The notes under the pieces are model-generated. The model saw only the letters and a list, made by a program, of their open reading frames with translations, did no database searches and had not been told where the DNA came from. DNA of 25,694 nt from the IMG/VR virus record IMGVR_UViG_3300037070_002865, positions 1 to 25,694 of that record; one strand, written 5' to 3'. Below, one piece after another: positions 15,184-21,404 of this stretch. Both the position numbers and the translations under genes were made by a program. Position 1 is the first letter of the stretch; the number at the start of each line of letters is the position of its first letter. The DNA is from a virus.

Positions 15184-15233
15184 ACAACTTGAGCAAGTTG
15201 TGGCTCCGCTGGTCGCGATTGTAGCCACAACTT
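15184..15233 (-). promoter_or_regulatory. Candidate late promoter flanked by an 11-bp inverted repeat
   Basis: AAGTTGTGGCT (15195-15205) and AGCCACAACTT (15223-15233) are perfect inverted repeats 17 bp apart. A further ACAACTT at 15184-15190 makes a second palindrome with the first arm. On the minus strand a near-consensus -10 hexamer TACAAT (15218-15223) lies at the inner edge of one arm; no good -35 is visible, which suits an activator- or Q-dependent promoter. It is directly downstream of the Q-like gene and upstream of the late genes. Alternatively the arms form competing RNA hairpins. Confidence 0.45.
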
Positions 15234-15276
15234 CCCGTGATGTGGAACAGCCCTACTGTAAGCCGATGCCGTCATT

Positions 15277-15885
15277 TCAGCCGCCGCGCTTGCATTGGTC
15301 GAGGTACGTGGCCAGGCGCTTGCCGTCCTCGCCATAGGGCGGGCGCAGAGTGCCGCGGCCCTGGCATTCGTGACAGGTATGGGTGGAGGTCACGTTCGTG
15401 CCGGGGATCAGCGGCGCCCCCCTGCCCTCGCAGACCTTGCACGTGGGGTCCAGCCAGTAGCGCAGGACGGTGGCTGCCTTGGCGTCGGCGTCCTCCATGT
15501 CCCAGTGGATGGCCTGCAGCGTGAGTTGCGCGGCTATCACAGGCAGATCGTGCAGGCGGGCGATGGCGGCGACGACGGCGCGGTAGTAGGCGCCAGCCAG
15601 CTCGTGCTTCTCGCGCGTGGCTTGGAGGCGTGCCTGGTCGCGGGTAAAGCCCAAGGCCATGAGTTGGGCGGGCGTGCGGGGGCGACGTCGTGCTGGCTTC
15701 TCGCGGTCCCACTGCGCAACCAGCCGCACAAGCTCGGTGCCAAGGCGCTTCTTGCTCCATGCCATGGCCGCGAGGATATCGGGGGCTGACGGCGGAAAGT
15801 CGGAGTGGCGCATGGTCATGTCGGAAGTGGAGCAGGCCACGTCGTAGCGCTCCATTCGGTCTGGACGATCGGTGTTGAGGCTCAT
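15277..15885 (-). CDS. Zinc-finger protein in the position of a Q-type late antiterminator
   Basis: 202 aa, starting on an ATGA overlap with the upstream HNH gene and with GGAG 7 nt ahead. Residues ~40-145 are helical (LVRLVAQWDREKPARRRPRTPAQLMALGFTRDQ...). The C-terminal third carries two DnaJ-like knuckles, CKVCEGRG (Cys149, Cys152) and CHECQGRG (Cys171, Cys174), which should bind one zinc ion. Proteins with CxxCxGxG knuckles at this place, after rusA-type genes and before the late genes, include phage antitermination Q proteins. That role is supported here by the adjacent promoter-like spacer and by terminators within the downstream operon. The family assignment is by position and knuckle only. 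Confidence 0.72.
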   Translation of the reverse strand: MSLNTDRPDRMERYDVACSTSDMTMRHSDFPPSAPDILAAMAWSKKRLGTELVRLVAQWDREKPARRRPRTPAQLMALGFTRDQARLQATREKHELAGAYYRAVVAAIARLHDLPVIAAQLTLQAIHWDMEDADAKAATVLRYWLDPTCKVCEGRGAPLIPGTNVTSTHTCHECQGRGTLRPPYGEDGKRLATYLDQCKRGG

Positions 15886-16394
15886 AGAACCGCTCCTGCA
15901 TGGAACTCCTCCTTTGCCCGTTGATACGCTGCCTGCGCCTCTGCGGGCGTGCGGAAGCTCCCGAGGTTGTAGTTCTGGTAGAGCACGGTGATCTTTGCGA
16001 CGAATCGGCCGCCGTGGCGGAAGACGCCGATAGGCAACTGCTTCCCGGCTCTGGGCCTGACGGCGTTCTGTGCGTTCAATGAGCAGTCCGCTTCCCGGAG
16101 GTTGGCGATGCGGTTGTCGGTTCTAACGCGGTTGATGTGGTCGACCATCTGCGACGGCCACACACCGTAGACGTAGAGCCATGCCAACCGGTGTGCGAGG
16201 TATCTCACGCCGTCAATGCCGATGTAGACATAGCCAACCTTGCTGTTGGCGCGGACGCCAGTGACGACACCAGCGGGAGCGTTGCTCCCTTTCGAGACCA
16301 GCCATCGAAACAACCCCGTCTCGGGGTCATACGCGAGCAGATCGCGCAGTCGATGCGAGGTCAGTTCCTCGCGGGTTGGCTTGTCGTTCAGCAT
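15882..16394 (-). CDS. HNH homing endonuclease with C-terminal AP2-like domain (copy 1)
   Basis: 170 aa from ATG 16394 with a strong GGGAGG site; it overlaps the preceding small gene by 7 bp. The core HRLAWLYVYGVWPSQMVDHINRVRTDNRIANLREAD contains His68, Asp85-His86, Asn94 and Asn98. The AP2-like part is LPIGVFRHGGRFVAKITVLYQNYNLGSFRTPAEAQAAYQRAKEEFHG-like (~120-166). It is a close paralogue of the copy at 14613-15086, especially in LRDLLAYDPETGLFRW and GYVYIGIDGVRYLAHRLAWLYV. Unlike the other copies it lies upstream of the late region, in the early operon between a small ORF and the zinc-finger gene, with its stop overlapping the next start. Confidence 0.88.
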   Translation of the reverse strand: MLNDKPTREELTSHRLRDLLAYDPETGLFRWLVSKGSNAPAGVVTGVRANSKVGYVYIGIDGVRYLAHRLAWLYVYGVWPSQMVDHINRVRTDNRIANLREADCSLNAQNAVRPRAGKQLPIGVFRHGGRFVAKITVLYQNYNLGSFRTPAEAQAAYQRAKEEFHAGAVL

Positions 16395-16555
16395 GTGCGC
16401 CTCCCGGCGACCTTCTCCCACTCCTCGTAGGCGTGGCGAGGGTTGAAGCCGCAGCCGAAGAGGAAGGGCATGATCAGGTTGCCGCGGCAGTCTTGGATGC
16501 GCACGGCGCAGTACCACAGGCCGTGGTGCAGCAGGATGCGTGGCTTGTGGCTCAT
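16388..16555 (-). CDS. Small hypothetical protein after RusA
   Basis: 55 aa (MSHKPRILLHHGLWYCAVRIQDCRGNLIMPFLFGCGFNPRHAYEEWEKVAGRRTC). Its ATG overlaps the RusA stop (ATGA) and its end overlaps the HNH start. It has three Cys-flanked short strands (LWYCAVRIQDCRG) and the C-terminal FNPRHAYEEWEKV. Similar tiny ORFs accompany rusA in many beta-proteobacterial prophages; I do not know a function. It is too small for the motif to decide more. Confidence 0.6.
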   Translation of the reverse strand: MSHKPRILLHHGLWYCAVRIQDCRGNLIMPFLFGCGFNPRHAYEEWEKVAGRRTC

Positions 16556-16986
16556 GCGGCCTCCGCAGGTTCCATGTGGAACACGGACACGTCCACGCCT
16601 GGCGTCTGCGCATAGCGCTTGCGCTTGCGCACCTCCACGACCTGCACGTCGTCCTTCCAGACCACGCCGTTCAGGCCGTCGAACACGCACTTCTCCACGT
16701 TGTCGATATCGGGCTTGGTGGCTGGGTGAAGGAGACCAGCCAGTGCAGCGGCGCGCCTCTTCTTCGACCAGCTGGTGGGCGCCATGACGCGGATGTCCAG
16801 AACCACCGTGCAGGCGTCCAGCAGGATCGGGCGGCCGGCCATGGCCTGGTGCGCTGCGTGGGCCACCAGCGACTCGTAGTTGAGGGTCTTGGTGGGCGTG
16901 CGCAGCGTGGTGTGACCGGCGAAGGATCGGCCGGCGATGGGGCGCTGCTTGCCGACTGGCGGGCCTGGGATGGTGAAGGAGATCAT
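16552..16986 (-). CDS. rusA: RusA-family Holliday junction resolvase
   Basis: 144 aa; E. coli RusA is 120 aa. The start MISFTIPGPPVGKQRP matches the family opening (xxFxIPGxPxxKxRP). The catalytic region HPATKPDIDNVEKCVFDGLNGVVWKDDVQVVEVRKRK holds the paired acids of the KPDIDN motif (Asp93, Asp95) and the downstream Asp112/Asp113. The enzyme is a dimer that resolves four-way DNA junctions formed during phage recombination and replication. It overlaps the preceding gene by ATGA and lies in the nin-like region between the primase-helicase and the Q-like gene, as in lambdoid phages. Confidence 0.93.
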   Translation of the reverse strand: MISFTIPGPPVGKQRPIAGRSFAGHTTLRTPTKTLNYESLVAHAAHQAMAGRPILLDACTVVLDIRVMAPTSWSKKRRAAALAGLLHPATKPDIDNVEKCVFDGLNGVVWKDDVQVVEVRKRKRYAQTPGVDVSVFHMEPAEAA

Positions 16987-17327
16987 GGCCGGCGGGGGCG
17001 CGAGCCGGTATCGACTGGGTGAAGGGCGCGCTCAGGATCTGATGGGTAGATGGCACAGCCCCGGCCGGTGTATTCATGAACTCCGGGGATTTCGGACAGC
17101 TTCATTGCTTTTGCCGCGAACATCCCCGCGGCGTCGGCCAAGCGCCAGCCGATGGCGTCGGCGTAGCGTTTCGGATCAGCCCGCAGCATCCGTGCCGAAG
17201 CCTCCAGCAGTTCGGCCATTTCGTCGTACGGCGAGTGCGGCAACGCTGCCAGTTCCTCCATGCTCAGAATTTGTATGGGCTGGTTTTCAATCACGGCGCA
17301 CTCCGTTTCCCGTTCCCACTTTCCCAT
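16983..17327 (-). CDS. Hypothetical early protein upstream of RusA
   Basis: 114 aa from ATG 17327 (AGGGA six bases upstream), or 103 aa from GTG 17294 (GGAG seven bases upstream). The second start would overlap the small ORF that precedes it by 8 bp and is just as credible. The shared part (QPIQILSMEELAALPHSPYDEMAELLEASARMLRADPKRYADAIGWRLADAAGMFAAKAMKLSEIPGVHEYTG) is helical with an acidic N-terminal half and ends basic (TGSRPRRP). I do not recognise a family. Its stop overlaps the RusA start, so it is part of the early operon. Confidence 0.6.
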   Translation of the reverse strand: MGKWERETECAVIENQPIQILSMEELAALPHSPYDEMAELLEASARMLRADPKRYADAIGWRLADAAGMFAAKAMKLSEIPGVHEYTGRGCAIYPSDPERALHPVDTGSRPRRP

Positions 17328-17454
17328 CGCGTTTCCCTGATGGGAATTCCCGACCTCGGTTTTCCCATTTCCCACCCCCTTTCAGGGGGTGGGTGGCGAA
17401 ATGGGGAAAAAACCGACTGGTTTTCCCACTGGCAATTCCCATCAGAATTCCCAT
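17287..17454 (-). CDS. Possible small ORF coupled to the primase-helicase gene
   Basis: 55 codons from an ATG whose A overlaps the helicase stop (TGATG); a second in-frame ATG lies four codons on. The product (MGILMGIASGKTSRFFPHFATHPLKGGG...) is basic and Gly-rich with no recognised domain. It covers the long hairpin and TGGGAA repeats, so the DNA may be under structural rather than coding selection. I give it low confidence as a gene. Confidence 0.3.
   Translation of the reverse strand: MGILMGIASGKTSRFFPHFATHPLKGGGKWENRGREFPSGKRDGKVGTGNGVRRD
17360..17410. repeat. Long inverted repeat and TGGGAA-repeat cluster after the primase-helicase
   Basis: CCCACCCCCT (17371-17380) and AGGGGGTGGG (17384-17393) form a perfect 10-bp stem with a 3-nt loop. 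It is extended by TTTTCCCATTT (17360-17370) against AAATGGGGAAAA (17399-17410), interrupted by a 5-nt bulge. The surrounding 17318-17456 region on the minus strand contains about nine TGGGAA- or GGGAA-type words, including GATGGGAATT twice, 10-12 bp apart. No T-tract follows the stem. It could be a replication-related iteron/hairpin region or an mRNA processing or attenuation structure. Confidence 0.6.
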
Positions 17455-19421
17455 CACTCGGTCTCCTTGGTAGTCATGAGGGCGGCGGCGATGTTGTGCA
17501 GATGGATGCGGCCGGCCGACTCGGTGATGGTCTTGCCCGCCAGGCGCTGCAGCGCGCGGTAGATGGGGGAGGTGTTGAAGCCCTGGGACTCCAGCGCCTT
17601 GACCAGATCGCGGCGCAGCATGGTCTGGTTGGGAGCGAAACGCAGCAGCCCGCACAGGGCCACGTCCAGTTCGTTGCCCCGCTCCTTCTTGGCCTTGGGC
17701 GCTGGCTTTTCGTCGGTCAGCTCCACCACGCAGGTGGTGACCGGCTTGCCCCACTGGTCGAGCATGCCCATCTTGACCACGGAGAACTTGGCGGTGATGG
17801 ACTCGCCGCGGGTCGGGAGATCGCGCTGCTTTTTGATGGCGGCGGTGTGCAGCTTGGTGGCTTCCTCGGCCGTGACCTCGATCTCGGTATCGGTGGCGGC
17901 CTTCAGGCTGGAGTGGCCGCGAGAGCCCTTGGCGGCGTCCTTGCCGCTGTGGTGGATGAACATGACATGGGCGGCGGTGGCCGCGCGGATCTGGTCGGCA
18001 TGGGCGATGACCGCGCTCATGTCCTCGCTGGCGTTCTCGTTGCCGCCGGCAAAGGCGCGCGCCAGGGTGTCGATGATGATCAGCGTGACGGGGCAGCCGT
18101 AGTGGGCCTCGACGGCGCGGCAGGCGGCCACCACGCGGCGGGCGTCGGCGTTGGGCTTGAGAAGGTTGACCGCCACCGGCACCACGGCCAGCTTGGGCGA
18201 CAGGTTGTACTTCTGGCGCCAGGCCAGAAGGCGCAGCTTGATGGACTCGGCGCCCTCGCCGGCCACGTACAGGACGGCGCCGGGAACGGTGCGCTTGCCC
18301 AGCCACGGGATGCCGCAGGCCAGGCAGCAGCCCATGTCGCAGGCCAGGAACGACTTGCCGGAGTTGGATTCGCCGTAGATAACAGACAGGCCGCCTTGCG
18401 TGAGGACGTCCTCCACCAACTGCGCCATGACGATGGTGGAGCCGTCGATGGCCTCGGCGAACACCAGTGGCAGGTCAGTGGCCGCGTCATTGGCGGCTGG
18501 CGCCTCCTGCTTTTCAAGGGGATTGATCCATCCCTTTTCCCTGGCACGGAACAGGATGGTCTGGTAGTTGATCGGCTTGTCGCCGCGGGGCTGGAGGGTG
18601 GCCCACTTGTGGGCGGCCTCGCGCGAATCGAAGCGCGGCGACATCTGCCCCCACTCCAACCAGATGCCCCGGCCCACGTCGCCCAGCGCCTTCAGGGCCA
18701 TGCCGAAGTGGATCCACAGGTCGTAGTCGTCGGGATCGAAGTAGGCGAGCGCGGCGCGCAAGTCACGCCGCTGGTTCTCATCAATAGTCTGGACCGACGG
18801 GGCAGCGTCGTCCCGTGGTTCTGCCGCCTCGCCGGCCTGTTGCGTGATCCACGCCTGAAAGGCGGGCGACATGGGCCGCAAGACGTTATCGGCCAGGATG
18901 TTGCCCGTGATGGTCACGAAACCGCTGACGCCGAATAGCTCGAGGTTTCGGTTGGGGCCGTAGCGGTGGTGAGCCTTGCGGGACTCCAGCTGGCCATAGA
19001 CGAGGATGCGAACGCCCCCGCCGCTGGGGCTGAATTCGGTGTAGCTGTCGGCCTCGGTGACGATGGCGGCAGCCTGGGGGATCAGGTCACCGTTCTCCAC
19101 GCAGTTATCGAGGTCGATGGCCTTGACGGGGGAGTTGGGCAGGACTGCGAAACCCACCCCGTCAAAACCACCGGAGCGAAAGCGCGCTAGGGCCGCGGGA
19201 AATTCGACCAGTTGCTCCAGATCGGCCTGGCCGCCCTGCGCGCCGTGGCGCTTTACGCCGCTTGCGTAATAGGGGATCTTGCCCATCTTGCCGCCCTTGG
19301 CCGGCTCGTAGCGCCAGACGACCCATTGGCGGTAGCGGCGGATTTCCTCGGGGACATGCAACTGCAGCCGGTCGGCCAGCGCTTCGACCACCGAGCCGTT
19401 GGAGCCCGGGACTGCCATCAT
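17454..19421 (-). CDS. Primase-helicase: AEP-like primase domain fused to RepA/DnaB-like ATPase
   Basis: 655 aa from ATG 19421; a second ATG follows immediately. Residues ~25-195 resemble the bifunctional primase-polymerase fold (WVVWRYEPAKGGKMGKIPYY, then AIDLDNC with Asp103/Asp105, then FSPSGGGVRI). Residues ~222-298 match the PriCT_2-type linker (LAYFDPDDYDLWIHFGMALKALG...ARFDSREAAHKWATLQP-like). Residues ~330-600 form a RecA-fold ATPase of the RepA/AAA_25 kind: Walker A GESNSGKS (350-357), Walker B LIIIDT (~447-452) and sensor-like FIHHSGKD (~488-494). It should prime and unwind phage DNA. It follows the CII-like gene, where lambda carries O and P. Confidence 0.88.
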   Translation of the reverse strand: MMAVPGSNGSVVEALADRLQLHVPEEIRRYRQWVVWRYEPAKGGKMGKIPYYASGVKRHGAQGGQADLEQLVEFPAALARFRSGGFDGVGFAVLPNSPVKAIDLDNCVENGDLIPQAAAIVTEADSYTEFSPSGGGVRILVYGQLESRKAHHRYGPNRNLELFGVSGFVTITGNILADNVLRPMSPAFQAWITQQAGEAAEPRDDAAPSVQTIDENQRRDLRAALAYFDPDDYDLWIHFGMALKALGDVGRGIWLEWGQMSPRFDSREAAHKWATLQPRGDKPINYQTILFRAREKGWINPLEKQEAPAANDAATDLPLVFAEAIDGSTIVMAQLVEDVLTQGGLSVIYGESNSGKSFLACDMGCCLACGIPWLGKRTVPGAVLYVAGEGAESIKLRLLAWRQKYNLSPKLAVVPVAVNLLKPNADARRVVAACRAVEAHYGCPVTLIIIDTLARAFAGGNENASEDMSAVIAHADQIRAATAAHVMFIHHSGKDAAKGSRGHSSLKAATDTEIEVTAEEATKLHTAAIKKQRDLPTRGESITAKFSVVKMGMLDQWGKPVTTCVVELTDEKPAPKAKKERGNELDVALCGLLRFAPNQTMLRRDLVKALESQGFNTSPIYRALQRLAGKTITESAGRIHLHNIAAALMTTKETE

Positions 19422-19804
19422 CCCTGCCCTTTCAATACCCGCCTGAGTGCTGCAATTTCCTCCTTGGCCAGCCGAAGCTCTTTCTCGGTTTCGGTCTCGC
19501 GCTTGCGCAGTGTGTTGATGTCGTAGCCGCGGTCATGCAGGAGCCACAGAAGCGGCGCGTCGTTGCCGCAGAAGTCCATCAGCTGCAGGAACTTGGGCCA
19601 GACCACGCCCTCCTCGCCCGAGAGCCACCGGGACCACTGCGCCTTGTCCACGGGCTTGCCGGTCTTGGGGTCGCGGATGGCGTCCATGACCTGCTTGGGT
19701 TCGTGCCCTGCGACGCGGGCGCACAGTGCGATCGCGCTACCCAAGGATTTCTCGCGTGCAACTTCCTGCGGAGTGACCTCGGAGGGGAACGCCAGTTGGT
19801 TCAC
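19418..19804 (-). CDS. CII-like DNA-binding regulator
   Basis: 128 aa from GTG 19804, with GGAGG 7 nt upstream. The central segment (AIALCARVAGHEPKQVMDAIRD...DKAQWSRWLSGEEGVVWPKFLQLMDFCGNDAPLLWLLHDRGYD, ~25-97) has the layout of the phage CII/CP76-like and XRE-type regulators, with a helix-turn-helix around QWSRWLSGEEGV. The C-terminal ~30 residues (LRKRETETEKELRLAKEEIAALRRVL) are a coiled coil suited to oligomerisation. It follows a terminator in the lambda tR1 position and its end overlaps the primase-helicase start. An activator of lysogeny is the natural guess; replication initiation is an alternative. Confidence 0.75.
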   Translation of the reverse strand: MNQLAFPSEVTPQEVAREKSLGSAIALCARVAGHEPKQVMDAIRDPKTGKPVDKAQWSRWLSGEEGVVWPKFLQLMDFCGNDAPLLWLLHDRGYDINTLRKRETETEKELRLAKEEIAALRRVLKGQG

Positions 19805-19851
19805 AACGGGCCTCCGCTTGCTTGAGTAGCGTTGAGAGGCTGTGCGACGTT

Positions 19852-19883
19852 AAAAAAAAGGACGGCGAAGCAGTCACCGCCGG
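19852..19883 (-). terminator. Intrinsic terminator between Cro operon head and CII-like gene (tR1-like)
   Basis: On the minus strand CGGCG/CGCCG arms (19863-19867 and 19878-19882) enclose a 10-nt loop, followed by UCC and then eight U residues (DNA 19852-19859). It lies after the membrane-anchored coiled-coil gene (stop at 19907) and before the GTG at 19804, which matches lambda tR1. Confidence 0.7.
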
Positions 19884-19906
19884 CAGGAGACGACATGGCG
19901 GGCATC

Positions 19907-20269
19907 TCAGGCACCCTCGGCACCAGGTGCAGGCTCGGAGGGCGGCGCAGGCCTGGCGCTGGCGGCATCCACTTTGGCCTCCAGCGCATTGATCTCCTTG
20001 GCCGTATCGTCTGCCCACTTATGGAACGAGTCCATCCACCCCTGCAGACCGCGAACTTGCCCCCTCAACTCCGCGATGCCGGAGTCCATGCGCTCGGTGC
20101 GCCGATCGATCTCGGACTGTTTACGGTCACGCTCGCGTTCGGCCGACTCTTTTTCAAGCCTGTCGTGGAGCTTGCGGCAGGAGCTGTAGCCCACCGCGTT
20201 CCCGATGCCGAAGCCGCCGAGGGCACCCATGAGACCTACTACGAGAGCGAAGCCGGAGGAAGCATCCAT
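19907..20269 (-). CDS. Membrane-anchored coiled-coil protein
   Basis: 120 aa. An N-terminal transmembrane segment (FALVVGLMGALGGFGIGNAVGYSS, ~6-29) is followed by a long charged coiled coil (KLHDRLEKESAERERDRKQSEIDRRTERMDSGIAELRGQVRGLQGWMDSFHKWADDTAKEINALEAKVDAASA) and a Pro/Ala tail. It most likely faces the cytoplasm with its C-terminus. It sits between the Cro-like gene and the tR1-like terminator, 3 bp after the former, so it is among the first leftward genes expressed. The function is unknown; small membrane proteins at such places often act in superinfection exclusion, but nothing in the sequence proves this. Confidence 0.75.
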   Translation of the reverse strand: MDASSGFALVVGLMGALGGFGIGNAVGYSSCRKLHDRLEKESAERERDRKQSEIDRRTERMDSGIAELRGQVRGLQGWMDSFHKWADDTAKEINALEAKVDAASARPAPPSEPAPGAEGA

Positions 20270-20272
20270 GGC

Positions 20273-20503
20273 TCACCCCACAGTCGGTGCATCGGCAGTG
20301 GCCGGTGGTTGGTCCTTCGGCCGTTTGGCCAGTTCCTCGCGGTGCACAGCCTGCAGGCTGCGCCAGTTGCGAGACAGCACGTCGTTCACAGCGCCGCGCC
20401 GGATCTTGCTGATGGTGGGTTGCGGGATTCCAGTGCGCTCGGCGATCTGGTCCTGCGTGAGCCCCCAGTCAAGGAGGTCTTGAACGAAGTCGCGGGCTTC
20501 CAT
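20273..20503 (-). CDS. Cro-like helix-turn-helix regulator
   Basis: 76 aa with AAAGGA about 10 nt upstream. The N-terminal half is an XRE-type helix-turn-helix (DLLDWGLTQDQIAERTGIPQPTISKIRRGAVNDVLSRNWRSLQAVHREELAKRP), with the recognition helix around QPTISKIRRG. The small size and lack of a second domain fit Cro. It is transcribed divergently from the CI-like repressor across a 68-bp control region. It should repress the rightward arm and the repressor gene to favour lytic growth. Confidence 0.85.
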   Translation of the reverse strand: MEARDFVQDLLDWGLTQDQIAERTGIPQPTISKIRRGAVNDVLSRNWRSLQAVHREELAKRPKDQPPATADAPTVG

Positions 20504-20525
20504 GGGCGGGCATTCCTTTGCGCCT

Positions 20526-20553
20526 ATGGTACCAGTCCTTTCGGCATATGCAA
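20526..20553 (-). promoter_or_regulatory. Candidate promoter for the Cro-like operon with operator-like palindromes
   Basis: On the minus strand TTGCAT (DNA 20548-20553) and TACCAT (20526-20531) are separated by 16 bp. Two perfect 8-bp palindromes, TGGTACCA (20527-20534) and GCATATGC (20544-20551), overlap these hexamers with centres 17 bp apart. These are likely CI/Cro contact sites. Confidence 0.5.
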
Positions 20554-20566
20554 GCGCGATTAAATA
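20539..20566 (+). promoter_or_regulatory. Candidate promoter for the CI-like repressor, possibly leaderless
   Basis: TTTCGG (20539-20544) and TAAATA (20561-20566) are 16 bp apart, and the ATG at 20572 follows 5 bp later without any Shine-Dalgarno sequence. This arrangement matches the leaderless cI transcript of lambda pRM. The -35 is weak, which would allow regulation by protein bound at the adjacent palindromes. Confidence 0.35.
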
Positions 20567-20571
20567 CGTAC

Positions 20572-21090
20572 ATGGCGCGCGAAGAATGGGACACCCTGGC
20601 CAAGCGGGTAAAAGGCCGGCGGCTGCTGCTCAAGTTCAGTCAGGAGCAGCTGGCCGAGTTTGCTGGCCTGGGCCAGTCCGACATCTCCAAGATCGAACGC
20701 GGGGACAGCCAGCAAACCGCGAAGATCGCGCAGCTGGCGCGCGCGCTGCGGTGCGATCCCCTCTGGCTGGCCACCGGCGACGGGGATCCGCGACCCGTGG
20801 CCACGGCCCTCCCGCAGTCTCAGGAGACATTGCTGGAGAAGTACGGCCGCACGCTGGTGGATCTGGAAGCCATCCCACCTGGCCGGCGGCACCGCATCCT
20901 GGACGAAATTACCGACGAGGCCGACCGGGCGCGTGAGGCGGCGGCGCACTTGGGCGCTTGGCCTGAAGCCACGCCTGCGCCAACGAGCGCCCCACTGGAC
21001 CCTGACGCAACGGCCGCACGGCTGATCGCTGAGGGGCAGCGCCTGGACGAGATCGCGCGGCACAAGCGCACAGGGCGCAGGCTTAAGTAA
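20572..21090 (+). CDS. CI-like phage repressor without a LexA-type peptidase domain
   Basis: 172 aa from ATG 20572 (MAREEWDTLAKRVKGRR); earlier in-frame ATGs at 20518 and 20548 fall within the promoter-operator region. Residues ~6-65 form an XRE helix-turn-helix (LAKRVKGRRLLLKFSQEQLAEFAGLGQSDISKIERGDSQQTAKIAQLARALRCDPLWLATGD), with the recognition helix at QSDISKIERG. The C-terminal part is helical and Ala/Pro-rich and lacks the Ser-Lys dyad region of S24 peptidases, so it should not self-cleave with RecA. Induction may need an antirepressor or another signal. It maintains lysogeny by repressing both arms. Confidence 0.85.
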   Translation: MAREEWDTLAKRVKGRRLLLKFSQEQLAEFAGLGQSDISKIERGDSQQTAKIAQLARALRCDPLWLATGDGDPRPVATALPQSQETLLEKYGRTLVDLEAIPPGRRHRILDEITDEADRAREAAAHLGAWPEATPAPTSAPLDPDATAARLIAEGQRLDEIARHKRTGRRLK

Positions 21091-21165
21091 ATTTCCCACG
21101 GCCGTTTGGCCTGTTAACTATTTCACAACGGAGAGGCATGATGCTAGGGAAAACCTCAACAAGAA

Positions 21166-21402
21166 ATGTTGCTGCAGCTCCTGAAATCTGGGCCGTGTCA
21201 GGAAACGATCGCAATCATCCAGTGGCTGTTGAAACGGGCGCTGAAGGCGGATGTACGGGGGGTGGCCCTGTGCTTTCGCACCGGGGACGATCGCGACGTG
21301 GTGTTCCTCACTGGGATATTCCGGAACAAGCCCGAGGCGGCGCTGGCCGCGGCCGAACGGCTGCACCAAAGGGCCGTGATGCAGCTGGACTTGTTCCCCT
21401 GA
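21166..21402 (+). CDS. Small hypothetical protein after the repressor
   Basis: 78 aa (MLLQLLKSGPCQETIAIIQWLLKRALKADVRGVALCFRTGDDRDVVFLTGIFRNKPEAALAAAERLHQRAVMQLDLFP). The pattern of two amphipathic helices, two strands (RGVALCFRTGDD, DVVFLTGIF) and a helix looks like a real small fold, and short proteins of this pattern occur in many beta-proteobacterial phages. ATG 21166 has no good ribosome-binding site. A strong one (GGAGAGG) lies before ATG 21138 in another frame. Its stop is 2 bp before the lipoprotein frame's GTG. The function is unknown. Confidence 0.65.
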   Translation: MLLQLLKSGPCQETIAIIQWLLKRALKADVRGVALCFRTGDDRDVVFLTGIFRNKPEAALAAAERLHQRAVMQLDLFP

Positions 21403-21404
21403 CG

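Noticed and set aside
15237-15524. Plus-strand 95-codon frame opposite the zinc-finger gene
   Set aside because: It is antisense to the better-supported 202-aa gene, which has knuckle motifs and an ATGA overlap with its neighbour.
21100-21137. Terminator after the repressor gene
   Set aside because: GGCC-GTTT-GGCC can pair but the stem is only 4 bp and no T-tract follows.
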